A stretch of 64,000 nt of DNA from Pezizomycotina sp. ARF18 (taxonomy: Eukaryota > Ascomycota), in assembly GCA_002224055.1 (NCBI GenBank), contig AZLU01000020.1, positions 273,766 to 337,765 on the forward strand, written 5' to 3'. Below, in pieces: positions 25,301-38,051 of this stretch (positions are counted from its first letter, which is position 1; each line of letters opens with the position of its first letter). The position numbers and the translations under genes were made by a program. Below the pieces are notes generated by a model. It searched no databases and was not told where the DNA came from. It saw only the letters and a program-made list of their open reading frames with translations.

Positions 25301-25410
25301 AGAACCCGCTAGAAAACTGCTCTTCTTCTTGAACGTTGCTTTTGAACCTGAAGTCTACCGGGTGGAACTGGAGCCAAAGGAAGGCGAGGAATATCTCTAG
25401 GGGAGGCCAT
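22360..25410 (-). CDS. Large fungal vWA-like protein, disordered N-terminus
   Basis: A conserved ascomycete protein of unknown function. The start at 25410 (MASPRDIPRLPLAPVPPG) opens a long Ser/Pro-rich, probably disordered half containing IENWGDIQLDQSLFPPTH and KSEPGLQRSDSTETLKPRH. The central part (about 23540-24060) reads like a von Willebrand A fold: a first strand LEVLLLLDL, a helix and strand LSDRTNDLIAIAGFNNDTQL, FLQGALAYF, a strand KSRHLILLSSAF and then RIHVIGIGC. A C-terminal beta-rich part has ELKDVSICITPGEHTAI and LRPGERSTLLLRLKICQ, and a terminal helical region has YVRKALMQKVVSEQRNPRRA and NLDYVDIVRELRYQILL. The DxSxS metal site of classical vWA domains is not visible after the first strand. 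Several frame slips occur, for example near 23530 and 23000. The partner or process is unknown. Confidence 0.6.
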
Positions 25411-26457
25411 GGATTCTTTTGGGAATGGTTGTGCTTTGGTTTTCTAAACCCGCTTTCTTTTTGAAACCCCTCGGGAGAAAAGTCTAGCTGTTGCTCTTGA
25501 CCTTATGCTGGGTGGTTTCTGGGACCAATGAAAGTTCTATCTGGGTACGTTGGTAGTGTCAAGCCGGCACCAAGATCGTCAATTAAGTGTCCGCCCGCGG
25601 AAGGAACGCCTGTCAAGAAAATATCCTCTCCGCTCTCGCTTTCGAAGCGCTGAGGGGAACCGTCCCTGTTCCTCGAAGATACACGAAACTATTAAATAAA
25701 CATCATCGTTGGCAAAAGGTTTGTGACAACTGCAAAGGTCGGATTTGGAAGAATACAGGTTTTCCGTTTTATGGGTACTAGAGCAAGAAGAAGAAGAAGA
25801 AGAAGAACCTTTCTTATGAAGCTTCGACGAGACTGATTATCTCCAGTCTCCCCCTTGTGTCCGAGTTGTACGACCTTTGGGAACGGCTTTTAGTGACCGC
25901 GGTATAACAAGAAAGAATGGCAAGAGGAAGAAATGTGATGCACGAGATAAAAGCACAAGGGGCCAGACAACATCCGCAGGAGATACTGCAATTAGGCATC
26001 TAAACGAAATTATGAACAGTAGGTAAACGAATTTCTGCGTTTTCTTTCTTTAAGGTATAGAGTTGATGTCTTTTGCGTAGCGGAGACGCAATGTTTTGTC
26101 TTTGTTGGAATTCGTGTTTCGTTGAAAGGGATACAAGACGTGAGAATTCAAAGAAGGTTGTCCTTTTTTTCTTTTTCACCAAGGTGTTGAAATAGAGATG
26201 GGAAGTCATCGGCCGCCAGCGCCTCGCGCGCATATAGATAGATCACTGTCATCGTTTTTTTTTTTTTTTTTTTAAAAAAAAAAGAAAGAAAGAAAGAGGA
26301 GAAAGAGACGACGACAGCAGTGAGCTAACAGAGGGAGGCTTGCCCAACGACGGCGTGATATCATTTCCCTTATACATTGCATTGATCACACTTTTATGTC
26401 GGAGAGGTAGAGGACAAAGCTACAGTCTACAATCGAAGTAAGGAAGAACAATGGTTT
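25411..26457. other. Intergenic, promoter side of vWA-like gene
   Basis: Contains an (AAG)n tract at about 25786-25807 and a T run at about 26256-26273. A 61-codon minus-strand frame (25814-25999) begins MPNCSISCGCCLAPCAF and continues with a hydrophobic stretch; it could be a small secreted or membrane peptide or chance. No other recognisable coding sequence. Confidence 0.35.
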
Positions 26458-27491
26458 CTAAAGCTCAGCAGGAGCAATACTCCTCTGTATATTTTCCTTG
26501 ATAGCCTCCAACGTGTCTTCATCAATATCCCAAAATCGCATCTTCAAAAAAAAAAAAAAAAAAAAAAAAAAAGACGGGTTAGCAAGTATTTTCAGCAGCC
26601 CAGTAACAAAATATTCAAAAGCCGATCTCCTTCCTCCTTCTTTAAAGAGAGAGAGAAATTACTTACTGGTATATCATCCTCAGCGGCGTACTGCTATTCC
26701 AGGCACTGAATACATCCTCATCTTCCTTGAACTTCTCCAGCGACGCTACAAACTTCTCCTTTTCTTCATTCCACTTCGTCCAGGTCTTCTCGTCGACAGC
26801 TAACGACTTCGGTATCGAGTCCAGGACCTTTTCCGTAAACGCGGACCTGATGTACCATATAACATCGACGGCGCCCGGCCCGGCATGAAGCGTCGACGGT
26901 TTCCACCCTTTAGGTTGCGATCGCGACGAGAACCATTGCGGGAGCCGTGCTTGAGGGAGAAAGCTCCGGGAAGGAAGCTCGAGAAGACGTCGGTTGATCC
27001 CGTCCGGGCGAGGCCGGGGGGCCGGTTAGTGGCGTGAGTAAAGGGTGCGGCGGCGGCTGAATAAAGATAACCTGCGGCGGAGCATGAGGATAGTTTCCGG
27101 GGAAAGAGAGGCACAGCTTAAGTGGGACCCCGGCATATGGACTGTAAAAGTGAGAAAGCAGAACCTTCGTGTCAATGGAAAAAGGTACAAAATCGGTGGC
27201 TTTCCTTCCGCCGAGAGTCCGTCTCGCATTGCCACTTGGTAAATGGGGGATTTGATTACAGACGAACCATGTCTCGGGAATATCACCCCCACCAGACGGA
27301 CAGATCATTCGGGGACAACGTAAAGTACGCGCCCTTGGGGCACATTGCCGCAACCCGGCACTAACGATATAAGACTATCAGCATGAATGCGAAAAGCGAT
27401 AAAAAACGAACAGCTCCTTACTCGTAAAGGCGGCAGAGTTCCCATACAATTCAGTCAATAGATGTTGTCGGTAGTACGCGGGAGTGTCCAT
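26458..27491 (-). CDS. E2-like UEV domain protein (AKTIP/FTS-like)
   Basis: A protein with a ubiquitin-conjugating (UBC) fold of the fungal group that resembles AKTIP/FTS, which in animals and Aspergillus works with Hook proteins in dynein-early endosome transport. Exon 1 (start 27491, MDTPAYYRQHLLTELYGN) is followed by a GT-AG intron near 27362-27418. Then come NVPQGAYFTLSPNDLSVWWG, the core GVPLKLCLSFPGNYPHAPPQ, and HPLLTPLTG where active E2s have the HPN motif. Next are TDVFSSFLPGAFSLKHG, a helix VDVIWYIRSAFTEKVLDSIP and EDVFSAWNSSTPLRMIYQ. The last exon begins RFWDIDEDTLEAIKENI and stops at 26458, after an intron with a sense-strand T tract of over 20 nt just before GAAG. I see no catalytic Cys after the HP motif, so it is probably inactive. 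Frame slips occur near 27000 and 26900. Confidence 0.78.
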
Positions 27492-30400
27492 TGCGAAGCA
27501 TAGCAAATCCAACAGGCGAAGGGTGATGTATTGGTCTTGCGATGAGCTTTGTGGAAGCGCTGAACAGTACTTACTTATCCTCCAAAGCGAAATCACACGC
27601 GAATCTATAGTTACAGAAAAGCACGTGCTGATAAGGGAATTTCTCCCCCATCTCTTTTCCCCCCAAAATGTCACGGCCTTGTCAGGAACAAAAAAAAAAA
27701 AAAAAGAGAGGAATACCGTTTTATTTTTCTTGGCGGCGTAGAGGCTTGGAAGTTGTAGGAACAATAAGCTGACCGGAACAATGAATAATGCCACAGAATT
27801 ACAACTCTACTCCGTGCTTGAAGAAAACCCTCTTGCCAGTTATCTCAATGCGACAAATACTCTGCTAAGAGATATATTACTGCGATCAAAAAGAAGGCAC
27901 GGATCCGGATCTTTTCCTTGCATTTAAAACGGCTTCTGCGCTTTACTTTCCTGGGTTTCTCTTAGAAAAGAGTGCTTCTTGAGCGATCTCGCAGGACATT
28001 CCGTTTTTGTTCCTCATCTCGCATATTGAAGGAGCAATTTTTATATCGTTCCTGCTGTCTCTTTTGCGATCTAGGAATTCTTCGCTTTCGGGGGAGCGAA
28101 TGCCATCTCTATGCAAGTATCGCAATTACCTGGAGTGGAGCAGCCGAGTTGAACCTTATGTCACGAGAGATATCTTCAAGGCACAGGTGGTATAGATATA
28201 AAAATATACGGCGAGTCCTTATATTTCGATTTACTAATCCTGGTAGGAGGAGGCCAGAATGAGTATCCTTCCCCCGGCCTAAAGGAATTTTGCCGAACAA
28301 CTAATCCGAAATAGCTATTATCCAACACGCTTGAATACGAACTATAGTATTGGTACTAATTACATATCGCTTTTTATAGGTCAATAAAGGGTAAGAAACG
28401 CAGGCCCCATTTGCGAGATAGTGAACACCAGATTCCGCGACACAGGAAAAAAGAAAAAGATGAAGAAAACCATACTCCCAGTGTCGCATATTATATTATT
28501 AAAACACCTCTTTTTTTTTCGGATATGATGTCGCGCGTGGCTTTAGCTCGTTTTTATCCTTCGCCTCTACTGGCAGAAATTCTCAGACGATGCCATGAGA
28601 CTCTCGCTTTTTCCTCAATTTTGCGAAGTCTATCCTTTCCCTTTATGCGCTTCACGATTACTCAAAAGAAATCTTTTATCCTTATTTTGGCCATTATTTC
28701 TTTTGGCGGGGGTGGCATGCACTCGAGACGTCAACCCGCTTGCGATATCCATGTTGAGAATAATTTGGCGGGTGAGGAGAGCGAAAATAGATAGAAGGCC
28801 AATTCCGCTTCCTCGACAGGGAGATTCCTCTGAATGATCTATTGCCTAGCAGGGGTCAAGGACCTCATCAATCATCAACCACTACAGGTCTTCACATATG
28901 ATATATAACAGTTCGGTTTGGAAAAATATCTTTGATCAAAGCAAGCGATTCTATTTCTAGAGAGAGAGATTGTTTTCTTTTAGGTAATCAGATTCAACCC
29001 AATATAGCAATCTTGACGCAGAAGTTCAGAGAGGCGAATTTGTCAAATCGGGTGAGAATTTGGTGCTTTTTTTTTTTTTTTTTTTTTTTTTTGGTTTCTA
29101 TATGCTACAGCTATTATTACCGCAAGTTAAATAAGAGGTGGCAGGGAAACACGCGAGAGAGGGAAAAAGAATTTGTGCCTTTTTGCCCCTCTTAAAAAAA
29201 GAACATGGTGCAGAACGATCCCGGCCCCGCTAATTTTTCCCTCTCTCTCTATCACACAATGACTACTGCATTTTTTAGCACGAGTACATGCATGTACCCA
29301 CGTAACCTTATGGTTCTTTGGTGAAGTGGCATCTGCAGAGTATTTCTAAAAAGAAACCCGAGCTAAAGAGAGAAAGCCTGTAAGGTCGAAGAATGAACGA
29401 TAAAAGAATAAGGTGGAGAGGAATATTGGTAGTACTATATAACGGGCGGAGACATATACTAATACAATGACGGTGGATTTCAGGTACATATATCCCTTTA
29501 TACGCTCACGACTTGAAGGAAAACAAAGCTCAGCAAAGACTCCAAGAATAGACGACAAAAAAAATATACCGCGCTTTCTTTCCTGGTGCCCAAAGATGTG
29601 GTGATGGTGCTTGATATACAGTTTGACCCGTTAACTTTTTTGTCCGTGATTGTCCAATTGAACATCGTCCGTCCATCCTTTCCTACAAAACTTGGCAATA
29701 ACCTCCGAGCGCACGCTAGCAAGAGTGAAAAAAAATTATTCTTAAAATAAACCAAGAAAGAACAAGAAAAAGGATATATATACCAAGGGTGTATATATAT
29801 ATATATCCCTATAAATACTATAATATACCGGTACCTCTGCTTTGGCTGGTATGTACAGTTACAGCACTTCCCGCTCTCCACTACCCTTGCCTCTCTTTCT
29901 CTCTCTCTTTGTACGTTTTCTTTTTCCTATGTTTTTTATTTTTATTTTAATTCGATATCTACTCTTTCAGTTTTGTCAGTTTGTGAGAGTGGCCCAGTTT
30001 TTCGACCACCGAACCTGTTTTTTTATTTCTTTCCTTTTCTTTTTCTATTATATTTCTTAGCGTGGTTCCTTAGTGACAAAAGAATAAAAATAAAAAATAT
30101 TTAATTGTTAATTATATTATTTATTATTATTTTTTTTATTTTTTTTTTTTTGGGGGGAGGGCGATCCACTCTTATTCCTTTCTTTTTCTTTAATAAGAAA
30201 AAAGTGGGATATAATATATTATTATTATTATTATATCTATACTTATACTACTTTATCATAACACTCGTTTCCCCCTCCTCATGGTTCCATTGTACCACTG
30301 TTCTTGTTCTGTTCTATTTCCACCTTTTTTTTTCCTTTCCTCTCTCCCTCTCTCGACTCTTTTTCTTGTTTTTCCTTTTTTCTTCTTCCCTCCTCTTCCT

Positions 30401-31122
30401 TATCCTTTTCTTTCCTTTTTATATTATCTCCTCGAAACCCTTCCCCCTTCTCATCCTCATCGCTACTCGAACAAAGGCGACGTTTGTCTGTCTCTTGAAG
30501 ATTTGACATTTTAGAGTCGACCTTGTTGCAGGTCTTCTGTCAAAGCGGGAACGAAAAAGAAGGTAACCAACCGCCATATCTTTCGCGTCTGTGAGCTCTC
30601 TGGGTATTTCCTAACCCCCCCTCTCCCTTCGTACCCAAATCATTTCAAATTTTATTTTTAAAAAACGAGTTTTTGCATCGTCACTGCCTTTGTTCTTTTC
30701 TTTCATAGTTCTATTTTCGTAAACACGACTTGGTTGTTTGTTAGGCTGCCTTTTCTTTTCATCTGAATTTGTATACAATCTAGTGGTACAAGGCTAACGC
30801 AACCAACCAAAAAAAAAATAGTTGTAACACCGTCACACGTATTTTCTCGTGGAAGGATTATTACTTTTTCATTTAATAATCCGTTATATTCCAGCGGCTC
30901 CCATGGTTTCAGCTTTAGAAAACAATCTTTTTTAACCTTTCGCTGTGTTGATACCGCACCCTTCTACTTTGGCACTAGGATCAATAGTCCGACATAGATC
31001 TATAAACAACGTTCTTGGGGAATAAAACGGTTTGAGACGGAACAACCGCTTGGGTTTCTCTCTTGGAGGGGAGAATACCTTAATTCTTTTTAGGTTCTTC
31101 CCAGGTGTGACGATTCGGGACA
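27492..31122. other. Intergenic, no supported gene
   Basis: 3.6 kb between divergent genes. AT-rich with A/T runs (for example 29066-29092), an (AT)n tract near 29791-29803 and a pyrimidine-rich block (TTTCC/CTTTT, about 30300-30460). Open frames here are poly-Phe/Ser or poly-Lys/Glu translations of the pyrimidine/purine tracts. The proximal promoters of the E2-like and Kelch genes should lie at the two ends. Confidence 0.4.
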
Positions 31123-31477
31123 ATGCACGGGGTGTACTCGAAGAAGAAGAATACGAAGCGGATATTGTCCTGGATATTTTCTCTTGGATATATATGCATC
31201 GTGGGGCTCCGTGGGGTGCTTAGTGCAGCGGCGTGTCGTCCGCTTCACCTCTGAGAGTTCAGGACATATATTCGACCCTATTGCCGACTACGACCCAGTG
31301 AAGGACTTATGCCAAAGATGGTACCACCAAACCGTTTATGCCAACAATACTTTATACATCGATGGGGGCTATTGGATTAATAAGGATCAGGTGCCAGATG
31401 GCAGTAGGAGGAAGATGATGTCGTTACGTTGCAGGTACGTTGAAGTTTGCTCTAAAATTTCTATGCTTCTCTTTCTT

Positions 31478-31515
<38 letters not shown>

Positions 31516-34005
31516 CTCTGCTAAACAATATTTCGTTATAACCCCAAACCATTTTAGATCAATATCTTTTACAGGTCGACCTGAGAAACTCATTCGAGGC
31601 TCGAAGCCTCCGTACAACCCTCACAATAAGCCATCGATGATAGCTAACACGACCCAGGGATATCTCTTTCCTTGATCAAGGCGGCGACTCGTTTAACTTA
31701 TATGGCGGCGCTTGGGCACAATACGTGACACCTCCGTTAAGCAATCTGGGACGCCTTCAGATTTCAACATCTACACGTACGACACTGGTAACCAGGCTTG
31801 GAGAGGAATTTTCGGCCCTTGATGCAGGAATCAAGGGTTTATACGCAGGGAGCCGGCGCTAGGTTGCCGGAGCAGAACCTAGCCTTCTACTTTGGCGGGA
31901 TATCTAATAACAAAACAGATCCCCAAAGTGGGGATACAACAATTCAAAATCGGAATGAGAATATGCTGAGGTGGAATTTGACCGATAATACTTGGGATGT
32001 TTGAAACCCCGGATATTTCAACCGCACAGGGCATCACTTGTTCCTTTGCCAGATGTGGGTCTTCAAGGGATTCTAGTTCTTTAATTGGAGGAACCGAGAG
32101 AGTTCAGGGTCACAATTGCCGGTATGCCAAAAAAGAGTGATGTCATTAAAACTGCTTCAGGCCGCGCACCTAACATTTAGCTAACCTTATGACGAATAGG
32201 CACGTATGGAAAGCGTTAGGGTATTACGATGTTGCGTCCAAGTCATGGTATTCCAGGCAGCTGTTGCGGGAACAACGGAGACGGCATGCCATCGTCGCGA
32301 ACGGAATTCTGCACTGGTTTAGGAACAGCCACAGCTTTCATCGTATTCAAATTTTTATGTCGGTGGTTCAGGATTAGGTGGTGATTCGAGCAAGTTGTTG
32401 GATGAGATGTGGATCTTAACGATACCCACTTTTGAGTGGGTCAAGGTGGACATCAAGGACTCAATGGGCAATGGACGCTAGGCATGGCATACTTGTAAGT
32501 GTCATGTTTCGTTACTCGGTTAGTGCCTGTACTAACTAGTTACTTTTAGGCGAGGTCAATAGAGGTCAATGCTCGTCGTGGCGGCGATACTTCTAATGAC
32601 AATTACACTTGTTCCGCTTCCCAGTTTTGGAGTTTTTGATATGAGCTCCCTTAGCTGGGCTAAGAATTACGAGCTTCCCACGATAGTTACAAAGTGCCAC
32701 TTCACAGTCTCGCAGCTTATTGGAGGATCGTGAGTCTCCCCGCTGATTTCACTTTTCACCGACTGGAAATGAGGCGATAATCTGCTTTGGAGCTCCGGCT
32801 AACGCTTGGTTAAACACTAGATCCACCGGGAGAGCTATAAGGACAACTCCCCTACTGGGTTTACCGAGAACGGCCTGAAGGACGTTTTTGCAAAGAAACC
32901 CCTCCCAAGGCCGCACGTGCAACCGGATGGTTCTACATCTTCGTCTTTCCTCCCCGAAACAATACAATCGAGCACCGCGTCGCCATCTTCGGACGCTCTG
33001 TAAATGTCGGCATGATAGTCGGAGCAACCATAGCCGGCATGATCGGCCTTTTACTCATTATTGCTATTTCCTATTTTCTTTTTCTGGCGTAGAAGAAAAC
33101 AACATCGGGAGAGCAAAAAAGGTAAAAAGGCCGGGAAGTATTAAAGGAGAAAAATCGAGGGGACAACCGCGGGGTCAGCCACGGGGTCAAGCTCGGGTCA
33201 TAGCCGCGCCAGGGGTAAAGCAAGGGGCCGTGGGGTTGCTCTTCCGAAGCTGGAGCGTCTAATCCCGACACCTGGTTTTCGGGTGATGAGAAGGAGGATG
33301 AGGACATAATGACGCCACTGAACGAGAATGGGGCTACGGTATGATAGTCCGCGGCTCCAACGACGAGCCAACACCGAATTCTTCTGCTCCGGTACTGTCC
33401 AATCGATGGGCGAATTAGGCGGCAGCGACCTCGCACTGTCGAGATTTTCTCCCGATGCTGCGGAGCCCCGTTCGGGCAATCTGCGGAGATTGTGAATGAC
33501 TATACCTCAGACGGAGGGTCTATGTCGAAGATTCTGCATCGCAACGAGGGGATTTGAACTATGGTCCTGCGGCTTCCGTTCGAGATCTTATGAGCGTTGC
33601 CACGATGTCATCTGACGCCCTTCCGCAACACTACCCTTACCACCACCACCATCATCATTCTCGCAGCAATACCAGAACCAGCAATTCAACTACCCGCAAC
33701 TGAATCCGCATATGCAACACCTTGCCAGCAACCAAACCAGCCGTTCGATGAGCGATGGCATATCCCCTGTCTCACCGCAGTCCCACAGCGGACCCAGTGA
33801 GCTGGATATCTCTCCAGCCACCCGCTCGCCGCGGGTCAAAGCGACGGACTTTTATTACAACCAACGGCCGGCGCCGACCAAGCGTGGGTCAAGTGCCCCA
33901 TCCACGAAGTCCGACACCTCCGAAGCGACTGTCGTGTCGCCGGAGACACGGTGGAATACGCACAGTGTCCAAAGCAACCACAGTATTCCTCGAGAAGCCG
34001 GTTAG
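31123..34005 (+). CDS. Kelch-repeat surface protein with one TM segment
   Basis: A fungal secreted/membrane Kelch protein: signal sequence, lumenal/extracellular Kelch propeller, single membrane span, long cytosolic tail. The start at 31123 gives a basic N-terminus then ILSWIFSLGYICIVGLRG. Propeller pieces are NNTLYIDGGYWI, QYLLQVDLRNSFEARSL, SFNLYGGAWAQY, IYTYDTGNQAWR, NLAFYFGGISNNKTD, MLRWNLTDNTWDV, LGYYDVASKSWYSR, LLDEMWILTIPTFEWVKVDI and LPSFGVFDMSSLSWAKNY. The membrane span is VGMIVGATIAGMIGLLLIIA (about 33007-33075). The tail carries a His6 run and many Ser/Pro/Thr, ending RWNTHSVQSNHSIPREAG at 34005. Introns: 31435-31557 (contains T36), one ending TTTTAG near 32550, and a likely one starting GTGAGT near 32728. 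Many one-base slips and a few in-frame stops are present, so it is either noisy sequence or a decayed gene. Confidence 0.82.
31480..31515. repeat. Poly-T run (T36) inside an intron
   Basis: Run of 36 T within the first intron of the Kelch gene, upstream of its CTAAA..TTTTAG 3' end. It is the longest homopolymer found inside a gene here. Confidence 0.8.
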
Positions 34006-37000
34006 TAATCGGGAATAGTACGGCGAGCCCATAACCAACCTATGGTTAGCTGAGACAAAAATATGTTGTCATAAATGTGGAAGTGGATGGCAACATAATT
34101 TTTTATTTTTTTTATTCTGCCTTTATAATAAGCCTTTCCGGCGTTGCATACATATATATATATATATTTCCCTTTCGTTTCTATTCAAAGGAGTGGCGTT
34201 TTCATTTTTCTTTTCCCCGCAATACCATTTTCTGCATTTATCAAAAAAGCCTCTAAGACTTTACATTTCATACTGCTTTCGCGCATTGGTCGAAGAAATT
34301 AGCAGCGCAATGTAGCCGCTCATTTTAGGAATTCGTATATTGCCCCGACAGTGGGATTTTTCCTTTTCTCCTCGTTATACCCGACTCTCGCTTTATGCTT
34401 ACGTTCACTACGAAATATCTCATCTTGCCTCTACCAACTCCTCCCACTCAACTCACCTTCGTTTTCTCTCTTTCATCCTCTCGTTCTAAATCACTATTAT
34501 GACTATCTTTTCTTTTTTTTTTTTTTTTTTTTTTAGTTAAAAAGCAAGCTTATAACGATACGATATTACGAAGTCTACGAGGCGTAGGCGTTTCCTCTAA
34601 TACCCTTCACAAACCCTACTTTGATTTTCCCAAATTGCGCGCTACGGTTGATTGCCTCTCTATTTACTTGTATCGATTCAACGGTGTATATGTATACTCT
34701 ACGGGGACTCATATTTTTCTCTTTTCTTTTTCCCCTCTTTTATTTAAACACGGCGTTGCTAATGGTGCATATCCTTTTAATGGTGATGAATTTTCATTTG
34801 CATATATGTACTTTTAATATACTGTATTTACTAATTATATATATATTCGGGGGTCATTTCTATATTACACGCATCTATAAAATGCTTATATGCATGTCCT
34901 GTGTACTAAAACAACCTTATCGGCTATATCTTTTAGCTACATCAATTATCATATACCTAAAGATAGAATATCCGTGCGTGTGTCGTTTTAAGGGCACCCT
35001 GACTCCGCCTGCTAGAATATTACTGTGCATTATAGTCTGGCACTTTATTTTTTCCCCCCTCTCAGATCTCTTATCAGACCTACTTGCATGTCTGATGATA
35101 TGATTATAGGAAGGTATCGTAATCCTTGCTCCACGATAACATCATCACATATAATAGCTTTCAGCAGTGAATATTAATATTTTTTTTACGCTATATGAAT
35201 TTGGATGGTATTTTGTCTTGCAATCATTCTATTTTATCGAGTGATATATTATTATCCCTCCGTGCTTTCCGAACTTAGACACAGATCCACCCGAGACCGC
35301 GCAATAAAAGACCGGGAAGGAGTGGAGAATTAGAACCGAGATACCGCTGCAAGAAAACCCCCGGGAATTATAATAAACGAACTGCCTAGTATATCATTAT
35401 CTGATGTTACGTCTGTCTAAATGCTATCTAGTATTTTTTTTTTTTTCCCCTCTCCTACTTCCAGATTTGATGCTCTCGAGGGAACAACTTTCGAGTAAAC
35501 ATTTGCTACCTAGCCAGGGGGGAAAGATATAAGTATGATATCATAATTGTTTACTTGATGTATATAATTTTTATCTATATTTATATGATACCACCCTTGT
35601 CGATTTATTGGTTTATCGCTAACTGCTAGTCTCTAAGAGAAGCTGAAAGAAAAAAATCCGACTGGCGACCTTTCCCCTGGACCTAGAAGTCCTTGACAAG
35701 AGGCGAGCAGGTGGGGTTGCGTGGTGCGTGGGTTTTTTGTAAGTTTCTTTCCAATTTGCTCCTTTTTTTTTTCAGCAGATCTTGTTGGTGATCTACGCCC
35801 CGTCCCGCAAAACCCAAGCAAGGAAAAACGTCATGATCAGAAACGAACCATTAGGTTGTACAAGGGGGGTAAATCGAATACGATGTACCGGTTGTGCCTG
35901 AAGAAACCTTCATATGACCCTTGTGCTTTACTGGAAACGGGTTTCTTTGCTTGAAAAAGTAGTTGATAACTCGATAAAACGTACCTAGTACGAATAGTGT
36001 AACTTCCCCAGGATTTTCACAAGGGTATAGAATTCTTCTCAGAAGCCAAGACGATGCAGAAGAAAAGCTCAAGCCAGTACTATACCAGTCCTAGGTGTAC
36101 AGAATATCCATTCTTAGATACAACGAATTTGTTTCTCGTATGATTTTATTCTATTATTGCTTTCTGCTTGTTAGGGAATAGCAAATTATTTCTGTAGATT
36201 TTGGCGCGGCTAGGTCGGATAGAGCCCAAATCTGTAAATCTAAACATCTACACCCCCGCCTCATTCTAGATTTTACCATCGACTGCTAAACCACTCTGGT
36301 ATAATGAATGATATTTCGTGATCGTCATAACCACTACTATTAGTATATTACGTGTCTTCAAGCTTCCGGACCGTCCAAGTCTTGATATTAGGACCTACTT
36401 TTAGCGCATAATAACGAACACTATATTTTGGCGATATTCGAGATTGCCAGCTGCACCAGAAAAACCTTTGAGGGTAAATACGAGTCAGGCTTTGTAAAAG
36501 TTGTACAGTCTCGAAATTTTTCAATTGATATACTGTTATTAGAGAACTCATTTCCATCTTATATTATCAGTAATAAGCTAGATTATAAATGTAAATATAA
36601 TATCCACATTCCACACGCTCTTCAAAGGCGGTGGCGATTAAATCCAGACCTCGGAGGCTCTCCAACCAACAGCAGAAAACAAAAAGATTCAAGCAAGCTC
36701 TTTCAACTTTCACCACAATGCCCACCGACGATCTCTTTTCAAGCCATTTTTTGTAAAATAACTAAAGTTCTTTGTTCACAAGGTCTCGCCACAGTTCATT
36801 CTTTTCTTTATTATATAGACCCTTAATTATATAGCATCTTTCCTTTCGAAGCGAAGCATCGCGTTGTCGCGCTACCAGCCCATGTGATATTTCGTAATCT
36901 TTCGTGCTTTGCCTCTCGATTCTCTAGGTAGTTCGGACATCAGTCCGAGCTCTTCCTTCCGTAGCGGACGAAGCCTTGGGCTTTTTTGCACTAAGCCGTT

Positions 37001-38051
37001 GGATTTCTCTGCTTCGGCAGTGTGATGCTTATATATATATTATTATATTTATAAAAGTGCTAAATCTTGCTATACTATTATTACATCTACGTATTCAGTA
37101 TAATAATATACATACAATAGTTTATTATTCTGCCACGATTCGCTCCATTAGGAAAGAGGCGTGAACGCAGTAAAAAATGTCTTTTGAACAAAGTCTATTT
37201 TTTTTTTTTTTCGCACGACAAGTCGTGACCACTGACCATGTTATTTCGTTGCTGCAAGGTATCTTATAAAACACAGCCACGATAAAAATGTATCCCTTGA
37301 ACATATAAGACGATTACTTCGCTTATATATACTTATATACCGGCCGGCACGTGGTATCGCTATGATATTGGAATTGTCTTGACCTCGATATATATCAATA
37401 GCCGTTCTACCCGAGAGGATTACCTATCCATTTGTGAGGAGCATTGAGATACATCAATTCTTCGCACGGAACACCCCGTTTTTATTGTAATGACTTTTGG
37501 GTACTAGGGGTTCTTCAACTTGCTCTGATGCAAAGACAACGATAACTCTACTTTGTAGTGCGAGGGGGGTGGTATACGAGGAGGGGCCATATGCAATGCA
37601 GGACGAAAACAATTCTTGAGAGGATAAACAGCATTGCAGAAGATAAATAAACAAATAGAAACCGGGAAAGAATTCAGAGTGTACATCAACTCTAATTCGC
37701 AATTGAAACGATTTTTTTTTTTGTTAGCTATGAAAACTGCCGGAAGAAACAAACGTAAGAATAGAACCCCTCCCTCCTATGCAATATGCCACGAATATCT
37801 ATTTTTTTTTTTTTGCAATGAAAATGTAACCAATATTAATGCGATATATTAAAAAGAAAAGGAACCCGTCAAAAAACCTCCACGTCGGTATTGCGAGCTC
37901 GTAATAAATGCAGCACGAAGAACACGGATCCGTGCATTTCTTTGACAGATTTTCGTGCTCAGATAAAAAATAAATGGCCCAAGCAGAACCCACATTCCAA
38001 TGGAAAGCCACCATCACCAAACATCCATGCCCCGTTTTTAATTTCCCCTTA
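34006..38051. other. Intergenic, no supported gene
   Basis: 4 kb of AT-rich sequence with T runs at about 34508-34534 and 37197-37212 and (AT)n at about 34149-34168. A 132-codon plus frame (36428-36826) has no recognisable motif. Within it an ATG at about 36719 has an A/C-rich leader typical of fungal starts (MPTDDLFSSHFL then stop), but no continuing exon is evident. Confidence 0.4.

Noticed and set aside
34621-35103. 160-codon hydrophobic plus-strand frame
   Set aside because: Phe/Leu/Ile-rich from AT-rich DNA, no ordered membrane-protein motifs, no splice or start context.
36428-36826. 132-codon plus-strand frame
   Set aside because: Mixed composition but no recognisable motif or neighbouring exon; best regarded as chance until transcripts show otherwise.
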